Part shown: positions 1 to 9,291 of the stretch, piece after piece | How positions within the stretch are numbered: position 1 is the first letter of the stretch | Layout: the number at the start of each line of letters is the position of its first letter | DNA from: JAHEDH01 sp963753285 | GTDB taxonomy: Bacteria > Actinomycetota > Acidimicrobiia > Spongiisociales > ZC4RG35 | Assembly (NCBI GenBank): GCA_963753285.1 | Contig: CAVWBT010000003.1 | Coordinates: 186,001-250,000 of the forward strand | DNA length: 64,000 nt | Direction: 5' to 3' | Program-made: the position numbers and the translations under genes | Notes under the pieces: model-generated | Seen by the model: the letters and a program-made list of their open reading frames with translations, nothing else | The model's database searches: none | What the model was told of the DNA's origin: nothing

Positions 1-1
1 C

Positions 2-979
2 GACCGAGAATACGAACAGGAGCCGCCATCGGAACTGAGCCCGGCAGAGGTCAGCGCCCTCGTCAGCCAGGGCAGTGTCACCGAACGCGACTTCGTCGCA
101 ACCCTCTTCGACCTGATCCGCCGAGGGCACCTCGACGCCCGCCCGGTCACCTACGACGAATCGACGTGGATGGGGATGAAGACCGAGACCATCACCGACC
201 TCGAATTGTCGCTGGGAACGACCTCAGACACGCTCGCCGACCACGAGGAAGAGGTGATGGAGATCATGACCCGGATCCTCTCCGATGGACCGTCGACGAT
301 CAACGACCTGCGGGACCGGATCCGTGAAGACGCCTCCGCCAACGCGTCCAGCTACGGAAGCTTCCGCTCGGACGCCGCCCTTCAGCTGACCCGGAAGAAG
401 CTGCTCGACACTGCCGGAAGACGTCAGATGGGTTGGATCCTCGCCCCCGGTGCCCTCCTCCTGTTCTTGTCGATCATGGTGGCCAGCACGATCGGGAGCG
501 GCTCGGCGTTCGGCATCCTCCTCGTGGTTCTGATCGGCGGGAACCTGCTGCTCTTCGCCCTGGCCGTCGGGCGCCGGAAGGCGTACGTCCGTCGCACCGA
601 CGCCGGCGCGCTCGAGTCGGCACGCTGGGAGGCATTCGGCCGGTACCTCAACGACTTCTCCCGCCTCGAGGAGGCACCGGCGATCTCGCTCGCCCTGTGG
701 GACCGCTTCCTGGTGTACGCCCTTTCGTTCGGAATCGCCGAAGAGGTGCTCGAGGCCGCCCGGCTCCGCGCACCTGCGGAGCTCCAGGAGGTCTCGAGGA
801 TCTACTGGTACGGCAACAATGGGTTCACCGGTGGAAGCACCCAGAACGCCTTCTCCGGCCTCCAGTCGAGCCTGCGCGGTGCGTTCGCACCACCCAGCTC
901 TGCGGGCACCGGCGGTGGTGGCGGCTTCGGCGGCGGCGGCGGTGGAGGCGGCGGTGGAGGGGGCGGCGGCGCCTGGTGA
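2..979 (+). CDS. DUF2207 family membrane protein, C-terminal part (5' truncated by window edge)
   Basis: The reading frame is open from base 2, so the start lies outside the window; 325 residues remain. The visible part begins with a cytoplasmic segment with the Glu-Pro-Pro-Ser pattern that follows the transmembrane region in DUF2207 proteins, then a winged-helix-like stretch. A pair of membrane helices follows (around bases 430-560) and then a second soluble domain. The protein ends in a poly-glycine tail of about 20 Gly closed by Ala-Trp, a common end for this family. DUF2207 proteins are predicted membrane proteins of unknown biochemical function. Family assignment rests on architecture and the Gly-rich tail. 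Confidence 0.72.
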   Translation, partial: DREYEQEPPSELSPAEVSALVSQGSVTERDFVATLFDLIRRGHLDARPVTYDESTWMGMKTETITDLELSLGTTSDTLADHEEEVMEIMTRILSDGPSTINDLRDRIREDASANASSYGSFRSDAALQLTRKKLLDTAGRRQMGWILAPGALLLFLSIMVASTIGSGSAFGILLVVLIGGNLLLFALAVGRRKAYVRRTDAGALESARWEAFGRYLNDFSRLEEAPAISLALWDRFLVYALSFGIAEEVLEAARLRAPAELQEVSRIYWYGNNGFTGGSTQNAFSGLQSSLRGAFAPPSSAGTGGGGGFGGGGGGGGGGGGGGAW

Positions 980-1113
980 GCCGGCTTCGCCGCTGACCAT
1001 TGCCTGTTGGGCGCTCGGCGCTCAGGGCCTCGGGCGTCCGGCATCGTGGCCAGTGGGCCCCCTTCGCATCGGCGCTTCGGGCCTGTGGCCGCAACCCAGA
1101 AACGCTCTGCGTC

Positions 1114-1197
1114 GAGGTAGGGGCGACGTTCACGTCGCCCGCAGCGCATCCGGGTGCAGCCGACGATCACCCACAGGCGCGAAGTCACGGCGTCGGG
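1114..1197. repeat. Dispersed palindromic element, copy A
   Basis: This lies between two convergent genes. It holds a perfect hairpin at 1121-1140 (arms GGGCGACG and CGTCGCCC, loop TTCA), flanked by GAGGTAG on the left and GCAGCGCATC on the right, and ends in an AGGCGCG...GTCACGGCGTCGGG segment. A second copy with the same order of landmarks but different stem bases is at 22429-22510. The stem has changed with pairing kept, which suggests a REP- or MITE-like element rather than chance. Confidence 0.5.
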
Positions 1198-1222
1198 CCG
1201 CCGGGCCGCTCAGCCCGGCGGC
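1197..1222. terminator. GC-rich hairpin between convergent genes
   Basis: A perfect 9-bp stem (GCCGCCGGG / CCCGGCGGC) with an 8-nt loop sits 12 bp beyond the stop codon of the minus-strand gene ending at 1235 and also serves the plus-strand gene ending at 979. There is no U-run, as is usual for actinobacterial terminators. Confidence 0.5.
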
Positions 1223-1234
1223 CAGCCCGAGGTT

Positions 1235-3508
1235 TCAGTGGTCGCAGACGCCGGTCGGGAAGATCGCCTCCAACGCCGTCTGCTCCGACGCGCTCGGCGA
1301 CCACCATCCATAGGTCCCGTCGGCGATCGCATCGGCGACCGGCTCGAGGTCGCACTTGAAGACGTCGCCGGTGATCGGGGCGCCGGCCACGATGCGCGAG
1401 GTCGAGAAGACCGGGAACATCTCGGTGCACGGTCCCGCCGGATCGTCATCGAGAATCCCCGCCCAGGCATCATCACCGGCGAAGATCAGATCGCCGTCGA
1501 CATCGAAGCACGAATCGATCGCCGCGTCGGGCTTGTTGGCATCGACCCCGGCGTCCGGGTTGGCCTCGATGTTGCGCATCCACTCGTCGATGACCTCGAA
1601 GGCCATCGGCGTCTGATCGAAACGGTCCCCTGACGACGCCGCACCCATCGTGAACCAGATGATCTGATTCGAGGCATCGTCGTCGAAGTTCAGCAAGCGC
1701 TGTCTCGAGGCGAAGGACTGATGCGAGTTGTGCATGTCAAGCCAGGGCTCGAGGTAGTGGCGCCAGTCGATGAGCGGGATCTGGACGTCCCCACGATTCA
1801 CCATGCCAGAGTCGAAGGCGGCTTGGATCGCCCCGGGGTCGGCGGCCTTGCGAGGCGCCGGTGTGACACCGCCGTCAGGCGAGAGTGCCATGTTCCGCGC
1901 CGACCACGGATCGATCAGGTTCGGCCAGATGTCCGGGAACGGAGCCAGACCGCCGAGCGTCGACGGATCGGGACACAGGAAGCTCAAGAACGGACACCCT
2001 TCCTGAACCATCTCGGGTTCGTTCTTCCACGAGCCCACGTTGGCGTTGAGGTCCAGGAATTGCGCCGGCGTGATGCTCCCCTCCAGCAGCGCGCCGAGAC
2101 CGTACTGGACGCCGACGTTGTCCCAGGTCGAGTTGGCGAACCCGTCCGGACCGACGCCGTAGATGTTCACCAGATCCGCATAGTGGGTCCATTCGACCGA
2201 AGCCTGCTGAGCGGGCGTGATCCCCGGAGCGGTCCCGAAGTTGGGGTTGAGGGCCAGCGGAGACAAGCCGCGCCAGCCATTGATGCATTCCGACGACCCG
2301 GCCGGGAACCCCGGCGGCATGGCCGCCCCGAACGGATTGCCCGCCGTGTTCCAGGCGGCGAGCCCCTCGATCAGGGTGCGGTTCTCCCAATCGGCCCACA
2401 TGAGCCCGCTCGGATCGCCTGATAGGAGTTCGAAGTCCATCCAGCGCTCCAGCAGCTCGCAATCCCCGATGTGGATGGTCTGGGTGATCATGTCCGGATA
2501 CGAGTACTGCGGGATGCCGGCGTCGATCAATCCAGGGTGATTCTGTGCATACACGTACTGCTGGATCCCGCCGCCCGAGCCGCCGACGCCGACGGTGTAG
2601 TCGGGATTCCCGTACGCCGAGACGAACCGGTCCTTGACCATGATCGCCGTCTCGCCACCCAGCTCGAGGTTGTAATGCGTGCCGGTCTTGGTGCCGGTCG
2701 AGTACGCCACCGCGTATCCCTTGCTCAGCCCGTCGTCGTACAACATCCGGCTGCCCGATGGGTCCCCTTGATAGTGGCCGATGGCGACCCCGCCCTGGAA
2801 GTAGTAGATGAGCCGTTCGTTCCAAGCGGACAGGTCGGGAGCATTCACGTCCTGTGAGTCCGGGGACAACACTGCGATCGAGTAGATGAACCGATTGATG
2901 GTCCCACGCTCCCACCGGACGATGTAGTCCACGGTCTCGCCGTCCATCGTCGTGGTCTGTGCGAGGTCGGCGGGACGTGGCCCGTCGGGATCGAAGTCGG
3001 CCCAGCCGCCGCTGGCGGTCCGGTACTTGAAGTCGACCTTGGTCTCCATCGAACAGTCGTCGTCGATCGGACCGTCGAGCTCGGCCGCCCCGTAGTCGTC
3101 GGGAGTCGAACAGAGGAACGGTTCTTGCTGTGGCCCGGAGAAGATCGGACCGGTGATCGGATGGTTCATCAGCGTCAGGGTCTTCGACCCCTGGCTGCGT
3201 CGGTTGAACGTGACGGTCACCTGGTTGGCGCCGAGCTCCAGATCACCGACGACGCCCTCGAGGGTGCCGCGGTCGATGCGTTCGAAATGGTCCGTCTGGT
3301 CGACCCCGTTGACCAGGATCGACACCTTGTCGACCTGGCCCGGCGGAACGTGAGCCAGGACCCTGGCATCGCCTCCGGACACGTACTCGGGTGGGCTCGA
3401 GACCACCTCCAGGTCGATCGAGGCGGCTTCTCCGGGGGTTGCGCCCCCGATCGCCGCCGGCACCAACATCGTGATCACGACGGTGAACACGAGAACTCCA
3501 CGTCTCAT
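1235..3508 (-). CDS. Secreted DUF6351 family protein (alpha/beta-hydrolase-like)
   Basis: The product has 757 residues with an N-terminal signal peptide (basic MRRG, hydrophobic core, cleavage probably after Ala29). It matches what I know of DUF6351 proteins: a beta-rich N-terminal region, then a large catalytic-looking region with the nucleophile-elbow-like GVGGSGGG at residues 307-314 (candidate Ser311). Many acidic residues and paired cysteines suit an extracellular, disulfide-bonded protein. DUF6351 proteins are related to tannase/feruloyl-esterase-like hydrolases, but no substrate is known to me. The ATG start is preceded by a good purine-rich RBS (AGAGAGGGAA). It appears to be a single-gene transcript. 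Family moderately sure; activity inferred. Confidence 0.72.
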   Translation of the reverse strand: MRRGVLVFTVVITMLVPAAIGGATPGEAASIDLEVVSSPPEYVSGGDARVLAHVPPGQVDKVSILVNGVDQTDHFERIDRGTLEGVVGDLELGANQVTVTFNRRSQGSKTLTLMNHPITGPIFSGPQQEPFLCSTPDDYGAAELDGPIDDDCSMETKVDFKYRTASGGWADFDPDGPRPADLAQTTTMDGETVDYIVRWERGTINRFIYSIAVLSPDSQDVNAPDLSAWNERLIYYFQGGVAIGHYQGDPSGSRMLYDDGLSKGYAVAYSTGTKTGTHYNLELGGETAIMVKDRFVSAYGNPDYTVGVGGSGGGIQQYVYAQNHPGLIDAGIPQYSYPDMITQTIHIGDCELLERWMDFELLSGDPSGLMWADWENRTLIEGLAAWNTAGNPFGAAMPPGFPAGSSECINGWRGLSPLALNPNFGTAPGITPAQQASVEWTHYADLVNIYGVGPDGFANSTWDNVGVQYGLGALLEGSITPAQFLDLNANVGSWKNEPEMVQEGCPFLSFLCPDPSTLGGLAPFPDIWPNLIDPWSARNMALSPDGGVTPAPRKAADPGAIQAAFDSGMVNRGDVQIPLIDWRHYLEPWLDMHNSHQSFASRQRLLNFDDDASNQIIWFTMGAASSGDRFDQTPMAFEVIDEWMRNIEANPDAGVDANKPDAAIDSCFDVDGDLIFAGDDAWAGILDDDPAGPCTEMFPVFSTSRIVAGAPITGDVFKCDLEPVADAIADGTYGWWSPSASEQTALEAIFPTGVCDH

Positions 3509-3657
3509 GGCACGTTCCCTCTCTCGTTTCTCCCGTCGACGACTCTAAGCAGGTACTCACGGAGGATGTCGCCGAAACCCACGCCGGCCTCGCCGAGGGC
3601 TTCGCTCCGCATCGGCGATGGTGGCCTCCGGTCGCCGCCGTCGAGCGCCAGGCCGAC

Positions 3658-4467
3658 TCAGGAGATCAGGTTCTCACGTTTGACGCTGCGGGCACCGCGA
3701 GTCAGCCCGATCAGCGCGGCGATCCAGGCGAGGGCCCCGATGACGAGCGCAGCCACCGACGAGTTGAAGAGCAGCCCGGTTGCGACGCCGTAGGCGCTCA
3801 GGATCACCGGAAGCGTGACCAGCTGACTCGCCTGCTGGGCTGCAGCTGCGGTCTTCACCCGGGCGGAGATCGCCACGATGATCGACAGCGCTACAGCGAT
3901 GAACGGCGGGACGACCCACAGGATGAGAATGAACCACTCCGTGGTCGGGAAGAACCAGCCCCCGACACCCGGGCCAACGATGATGTTCACGACGAGCGAG
4001 TAGATGGTGAAGCCGACCACGGTTGCGACGTAGCCGGGGATCAGGCTTGCGATCAGCTTCCCGACGTAGATGTCCCGCTCGCTCGCCGGGGTGTGCGCCA
4101 GGAACTCCCCGGTCCCCTTCTCGCGTTCGCCGACGACCGCAGTGGCCCCCACTGCGGTGGAGATCGTGAGGGGCACGACGATCGCGATCGGTGCCAGCAG
4201 ATAGACGGCGACCGCATACGAGGCCCGAACGGGCTCGGTGTCCCCCTGGATGTTCTGTTGGGCGGTGTCGGGGAGTGTGTTGATCACGGCACCGACCGCC
4301 TCGGCCGCCTCGTTGCCGGTCACGTTGGTGACCGCACCAAGCAGAAACACCGGCACGAAGAAGAAGAACAGGAGTCCCAGCGCGCCGAGCGGCAGCAGGT
4401 AGTCGCGGCTCCTCACGACCTGTCTGAGCTCATTGGAGGCGACCGCCCAGATGATTCCTCGGTTCAT
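3658..4467 (-). CDS. ABC-2 type transporter permease
   Basis: This is a 269-residue membrane protein with about six hydrophobic helices. It begins with the motif MNRGIIWAVASNELRQ typical of ABC-2 permeases (a short cytoplasmic helix before TM1). A longer upstream reading frame to 4779 exists but is only the overlap with the ATPase gene. The ATG at 4467 overlaps the upstream stop codon as ATGA, so translation is coupled to the ATPase. Charged loops include VGEREKGTGEFLAHTPASER, a conserved cytoplasmic ABC-2 signature. It probably exports a small molecule, lipid or drug; substrate not predictable. Confidence 0.88.
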   Translation of the reverse strand: MNRGIIWAVASNELRQVVRSRDYLLPLGALGLLFFFFVPVFLLGAVTNVTGNEAAEAVGAVINTLPDTAQQNIQGDTEPVRASYAVAVYLLAPIAIVVPLTISTAVGATAVVGEREKGTGEFLAHTPASERDIYVGKLIASLIPGYVATVVGFTIYSLVVNIIVGPGVGGWFFPTTEWFILILWVVPPFIAVALSIIVAISARVKTAAAAQQASQLVTLPVILSAYGVATGLLFNSSVAALVIGALAWIAALIGLTRGARSVKRENLIS

Positions 4468-5405
4468 CGGCCCTCCTCGGCGTCCAGTCGGGGTGCCGTG
4501 TCGCCGAGTTGCTTCCGCATGGCGAAGTACAGCCGTTCGAGCGTCGGCGTGACGGGTTCGACCCTTGTCAAACGAACGCCGCCGGCGACGAGATGCCCGA
4601 TCAACGACGGGATCTCCGACGATTCGGCCAGGGTCACCGTGACCGCTCTCAGCTCGTCGACCCTCGGCTTCATGTCGGATACGGCAGCGAGGAGCGCTCC
4701 GGGATCCTCCGCCTCCAGCCTCACTTCGAGGCGCTTCCAGTATCGACCGGTGAGCTCGGCCGGAGTTCCCTTCTCCCATGCGCTCCCACCGTTCATCATG
4801 ACGATCTGGTCGGCGGTGCCGTCGGCCTCGTGCAACAGATGAGTCGACATGACCACGGTTTTGCCGGCCCGCGCCATGTCGAAGATCAGCTCGCGGACTG
4901 CGTAGGCGCTCTCGGGATCGAGGCCGGCGGTCGGCTCGTCGAGGAGCAGAAGCTCAGGATCGTGAAGCAGTGACCGGGCCAGCGCCAGCCGGGTTCGCAT
5001 CCCGGTGGAGTATCCCCCGACCGACTGGCCGAGCGCCGTGAGGATCCCGAAACGGTCGGCCAGGTCGGCGATCGGCGGATTCACCAACCCGTACAACCGG
5101 GCTGCGTACGCCAGGTTGTCCCAACCGCTGAGACGGTCGTACATGGCGGGTTTCGGCGGCACCACCCCGGTCCTCGCCCGCACCTCGGTGCCGGACACCC
5201 TGGGATCGAGCCCGAAGGTGCGGACCGACCCGCGATCTGGGGCGAGCACACCGGTCGACAGGCGGATCGTGGTCGTCTTGCCCGCTCCGTTCGGCCCGAG
5301 GATCACCGTGATCGAGCCGACGGGGACCTCTACGTCGAGGTGGTCGATCGCCTGGACGTCACCGAAGGCCTTCGACACCGAGGAGAACAAGAGGGCAGGC
5401 TGCAC
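4464..5405 (-). CDS. ABC-2 transporter ATP-binding protein
   Basis: The ATPase has 313 residues. Walker A is GPNGAGKT at 37-44 and Walker B LLLLDEP near 152-158; the D-loop and His switch (STHLLHEAD) follow. The ABC signature is STGMR near 132-136 in place of LSGGQ, common in the ABC-2/DrrA-like subfamily. The extra ~100-residue C-terminal domain suits DrrA/CcmA-like exporters. The start codon is GTG. It is translationally coupled (ATGA) to the permease downstream, making a complete two-gene exporter. Confidence 0.92.
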   Translation of the reverse strand: MQPALLFSSVSKAFGDVQAIDHLDVEVPVGSITVILGPNGAGKTTTIRLSTGVLAPDRGSVRTFGLDPRVSGTEVRARTGVVPPKPAMYDRLSGWDNLAYAARLYGLVNPPIADLADRFGILTALGQSVGGYSTGMRTRLALARSLLHDPELLLLDEPTAGLDPESAYAVRELIFDMARAGKTVVMSTHLLHEADGTADQIVMMNGGSAWEKGTPAELTGRYWKRLEVRLEAEDPGALLAAVSDMKPRVDELRAVTVTLAESSEIPSLIGHLVAGGVRLTRVEPVTPTLERLYFAMRKQLGDTAPRLDAEEGR

Positions 5406-5543
5406 GTTCCGGCAGGCTACCGCTGTGATCGATCAACGCTCGCAGTGCTCGATTCACCGCCGATACGCATGACCTCGTGAGCTCGCCCTGCAAGGCGAGT
5501 CGTTCGCACCGAGCCACATGCCCACAGCCAACGGCCAGGAGCG

Positions 5544-7961
5544 TCAGCGACTCCGGACCCAGATCGCGCCGGTTCCATCGGTCAAGGTGATCTCGTTGGC
5601 GGCAGACGTCGGAGGCTGTCCGCCCGCTCCTCCGGTGTCCGGGCGTTCGACGATCGTCTCGTCCTCCAGCCTCGGGATGGTCGTGTCATCGGAAGCGCCA
5701 TAGGCGAGCCCGGGCGCCACGACGGCGAGACGCCATCCGACCGGATCCACCCCGACCAGATCGACGGGCACGACCGCCTTCGGAACACCCTCCATGTTCG
5801 CAACGAACAGCACCTGCGCCCCCGAATCGGGATCGGTTCGCAAGCCGTGGAACACGACCGCGCCATCCGTTGGATGCACGTACTCGAACCGGTCGGTGTC
5901 GTTGAGGTCGCCCAGCAGCCAGGGGTGCTGCCTCCGGAACGATCTCGCCTGGTGGTCGAAGTGGACGATGCCTGCGTCGAGGGAGGCGAGCCGGCCCGAG
6001 GTGACGGTGCAGAAGTCGTGCACGTCACTCATCCAGGCGCGAGCGGCGCGGACGAGCGAGTCGAGATCGGTGGCGAGGCCGTCGGGGCGAGGCCCCCGCT
6101 CGATGGCGGCGATCACAGGCTCGGCGGCGTCTCCATACACCCCGACCGCGGCCAGGAGGTTCTCCATGAACGCGACGATCGACGCACGGTCGGAGAACCC
6201 GAGCGCCTTGAGACGGCGGAAGTTGGCTGTGTCGTCGTAGTCGTCGGTGGTCACCCTCCAGTCGAGGAAACGCGCTTCCTCGCCCCACACCTTCAACGCA
6301 TACCTTCGATCGGTGTTGCGGATGAAGCTCCACGGGGTGCGGGTGATCCCCTGAAGGAAGTCCATCGGGACTCCGGGCAGAAAGCAGTGGAACAAGAGCG
6401 TCGATGCGGGATGGTCGTAGGCGCGGGCGATGACATCTGGCAGCGAGTCCCCCAGAAACGTGTTGATCCGTTGTCCCGGATCGACTTGGGAGCCGCGCCG
6501 CAGCGTGTCGTGGTTGGCGCACCCACTGATCCAGTGCGATCCCATCTCGGCGACTTCGCGAAGTCGCCACCATTTCGAGACCCAGAACGTGAACAGGAAG
6601 GGCGTGTTGTGCGCGAAGGTCAACGGACCCCACTGGACCACGTGGGGCTGCAGATCGGTCACCGCCCGATACGTCGACGCGAGCTCCCAGTCGTCGCGCG
6701 GCCACGGGCGACCATCCTCGAAGATCATCCACGGCCGATACGTGACTCCGGCGACGTCCTGGACGACGTCGCTCATCTCCTTCATGAAGTCGTCGTCGCG
6801 GATCAAGTCGTCCTGCTCGTGACTCCAGTACGTGAAGTCCTGGGCACCGTCGATCCTCAGACCGTCGGCTCCGAAGTCTGCCTTGCGGCGCTGCATCTCG
6901 AGCAGCTGCGCCCGCACGAAGGGGTTCAGGTAGTCGAGGTGCTGTCCGTACATGTCGGGCCCGGTGAACCACGCAGGCGGCATCAGCCCGACGGCCTGGT
7001 TGTCGGCGTGGCCGTACACGATGTCGAAGATCACCCTGATCGGCCCGGTCGGCAGGTTGTGCATCGCTGTGACGAAGTCGATCAGCTCATGTGGTCGGCC
7101 GGTCTCCAGCAGCGTCGGTGTCACGGTTCCGCTGCCACAGATCGGGATGTCGTAGCCCCAGTTCAACATGTCGGGCCGTCCGACGGTGACCGAGACCTCG
7201 TCATCGTCGGTCTCCGACTCGACCCAGTAGTCCCCGTCTCCCTCGTACCCGATCAGTGGTTCGACCGGGAGCAGCTCGATCGAGTCATAGCTCATCCAGA
7301 CGCGGTCGCCGGGCTCGTCGCCTCCGGCCGCAACCCGTTCGGACGCCGCCGTGATCCGGCGCGCGAGCGCCGCAAGGGTGCCCTCTTCGGTAGCCGAGCG
7401 GGGGTGGACCTGGAGGATGTTGACCGGCGGATCCTGGCGCGGGACACCTTCGCCAGCGACCAGAGTGCGGAAGTACTCGGCGTCGGCCCGCTCGCCGGTG
7501 AGATCGACGACCTCTGCCGGTGCGAACGCCCCGAAGGGGAAGCTCATCCCCATCGGATCCGGCAGCACGATCACGTCGTCGTCGCCACCGACCCCTCTGA
7601 AGCGATAGAGGGCACCGACGGTGCCTCGGGTCCCGATCGGAATACCGGTGAGCACGAGCCAGGCGGTCTCTCCCGCCGACGTCATCTCGAATCGATGGCA
7701 TTCCATGTCGACGGCCTGACGCGACACGGTCGGATCGAAGCCGGCAGGCGGCAGAAACACCTCCAGCTCGATTCGGTGCGCAGTGCCCTCCCGCAGCGCC
7801 GGCGCCCACAACCCGAACTCGACGGTGCCGGTGGAGGCGCCCCCCGACACTGGGAGCGCGCCGAGCCGTCGAGCAATGGCAGCGAAGTCGCCGTTGCGGA
7901 CCCGGTCCGACGCCCACTCGCTCAGCCGACGGGTCGCAGTTGATTCGATCTCTGGCCGCAT
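5544..7961 (-). CDS. GH13-like glycosidase, resembling glucosylglycerol hydrolase
   Basis: The protein has 805 residues and the four conserved regions of the alpha-amylase clan: region I DIVYGH (Asp313), region II GLRIDGAQD (candidate nucleophile Asp371), region III IFEDG (candidate acid/base Glu415) and region IV CANHDT (His484-Asp485). The long N-terminal beta domain and the wording of region II resemble the glucosylglycerol hydrolase (GghA) family, which splits the compatible solute glucosylglycerol into glucose and glycerol. No signal peptide, so cytoplasmic. I chose ATG 7961 because an upstream GTG at 8012 would overlap the neighbouring gene and adds a non-conserved segment; neither has a strong RBS. 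Clan certain; substrate moderately supported. Confidence 0.7.
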   Translation of the reverse strand: MRPEIESTATRRLSEWASDRVRNGDFAAIARRLGALPVSGGASTGTVEFGLWAPALREGTAHRIELEVFLPPAGFDPTVSRQAVDMECHRFEMTSAGETAWLVLTGIPIGTRGTVGALYRFRGVGGDDDVIVLPDPMGMSFPFGAFAPAEVVDLTGERADAEYFRTLVAGEGVPRQDPPVNILQVHPRSATEEGTLAALARRITAASERVAAGGDEPGDRVWMSYDSIELLPVEPLIGYEGDGDYWVESETDDDEVSVTVGRPDMLNWGYDIPICGSGTVTPTLLETGRPHELIDFVTAMHNLPTGPIRVIFDIVYGHADNQAVGLMPPAWFTGPDMYGQHLDYLNPFVRAQLLEMQRRKADFGADGLRIDGAQDFTYWSHEQDDLIRDDDFMKEMSDVVQDVAGVTYRPWMIFEDGRPWPRDDWELASTYRAVTDLQPHVVQWGPLTFAHNTPFLFTFWVSKWWRLREVAEMGSHWISGCANHDTLRRGSQVDPGQRINTFLGDSLPDVIARAYDHPASTLLFHCFLPGVPMDFLQGITRTPWSFIRNTDRRYALKVWGEEARFLDWRVTTDDYDDTANFRRLKALGFSDRASIVAFMENLLAAVGVYGDAAEPVIAAIERGPRPDGLATDLDSLVRAARAWMSDVHDFCTVTSGRLASLDAGIVHFDHQARSFRRQHPWLLGDLNDTDRFEYVHPTDGAVVFHGLRTDPDSGAQVLFVANMEGVPKAVVPVDLVGVDPVGWRLAVVAPGLAYGASDDTTIPRLEDETIVERPDTGGAGGQPPTSAANEITLTDGTGAIWVRSR

Positions 7962-7983
7962 GGAGCCGGATGCTAGATCGGCG

Positions 7984-9231
7984 TCATCCGCCGAACCCCA
8001 GGACTGCGGCATGGATCAGGACCCCGGCGAGCCCACCCACGAGCGTGCCATTGACACGCACGAACTGCAGATCCCTCCCCATCCAGATCTCGAGCCGACG
8101 ACTGGCGTCTCGAGTGTCCCACCGGTCGACGGTGACCTCGATCAACGCCCCGATCTCACGGCGGGCCGCCCCGGCAATCGGCCCCGCAACCGACACGATC
8201 CAACCGTCCACCCGTTCGGCGAGTGCGCCGTCGGTCATGAGCCGGTGCCCGAACCCCGACAGGGCCACCGCGATCGACTCGCGCAGTTCCGACTCGGGCC
8301 GTTCGGCGGCTTCGGCGACCGCCATGGCGATCGCTCGCCACTGGGCATCGATGAAGTCGCCGACTTCGGGGGTCTCAATCAGTTCGCCCATGCGGGCGGC
8401 GACCTGGGCATTCAACTCGCCATCGGTCTCCAGCCGGTCCGACAGCACCGACAGTTGGGACTCGATGGTCTTGCGCAACGGATGGTCGGGATCGGCGGCG
8501 ACCTCGAGCAGGAAGGTGACGAGCGCCGAGAAGGCACGATCGAAGACCGCGTCGTCCAGTTGCTCGGGCACCCACCAGGGAGACTCGTCACCGAGGCGCT
8601 GGCGAAGGACGGAACGGTTGGCGACCATCGCATCGACGATGCCGCGGATCCCGGCGTCTACCAACGGACGGTGGTGGCCACCCTGCACGGTCGTTTCGAG
8701 GATGCGCGAGCCGATCTGGGCATACGGCAGGCGCCCCAGCTGAGGCTTCAGCACACGCTCGAGGTCGGTGCGAACCTCGTCGGACGCAAGACCCTCGGCG
8801 AGGCCGGCGGCGACGGCGGCGACCTGACCCGAGACCGCGCGTGCATTCGCGGGGTCGGTGAGCCATCGACCGAGCGACCGCGCCGGATCGGCGTGTTCGA
8901 ACCGCTCGGCGATGAGCGCCGGATCGAGGAAATTCTGGACGATGAAGGTCGCCAGATTACGGCCGAGGCCCTCCTTCGAGTTGGGGATGATGGCGGTGTG
9001 CGGGATCGGGATGCCGAGCGGATGGCGGAACAGCGCCACGACGGCGAACCAGTCGGCGAGGCCACCGATCATGCCCGCCTCTGCGAACGCCCTGAGGAAG
9101 CCCGTGGCGGTGGTGTCCGGCATCCAGAACGTTGCCACGAACACCAGTGCAACCGCCGCGAGGAGCAGCGTCGCCCGCCGCCGCACGATGCGCAGTTGCT
9201 CGAGGGCCACCTGATCCGATGAAGCGGTCAC
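7984..9231 (-). CDS. DUF445 family protein
   Basis: The product has 415 residues. After a short N-terminus there is a membrane helix (residues ~22-40) and the family hallmark AEAGMIGGLADWFAVVALFRHPLGIPIPHTAIIP (given here only to mark its order: GGLADWFAVVALFRHP is the diagnostic part), followed by long amphipathic helical repeats and a second hydrophobic segment at the C-terminus. DUF445 includes the YjiN-type inner-membrane proteins of unknown function. The start is GTG at 9231; an upstream extension to 10017 is the antisense of the HAD gene and is not used. It is divergent from the HAD gene with a 60-bp shared promoter region. Confidence 0.85.
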   Translation of the reverse strand: MTASSDQVALEQLRIVRRRATLLLAAVALVFVATFWMPDTTATGFLRAFAEAGMIGGLADWFAVVALFRHPLGIPIPHTAIIPNSKEGLGRNLATFIVQNFLDPALIAERFEHADPARSLGRWLTDPANARAVSGQVAAVAAGLAEGLASDEVRTDLERVLKPQLGRLPYAQIGSRILETTVQGGHHRPLVDAGIRGIVDAMVANRSVLRQRLGDESPWWVPEQLDDAVFDRAFSALVTFLLEVAADPDHPLRKTIESQLSVLSDRLETDGELNAQVAARMGELIETPEVGDFIDAQWRAIAMAVAEAAERPESELRESIAVALSGFGHRLMTDGALAERVDGWIVSVAGPIAGAARREIGALIEVTVDRWDTRDASRRLEIWMGRDLQFVRVNGTLVGGLAGVLIHAAVLGFGG

Positions 9232-9291
9232 CCCGCCAGCTTGCCATGGGCAGGCCTCCGAACGGTGCACCGGTGGTAGTACGGTTCCGGC

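Noticed and set aside
5847..7943. 698-residue plus-strand frame opposite the GH13 gene
   Set aside because: Antisense shadow; the minus strand carries all four GH13 motifs.
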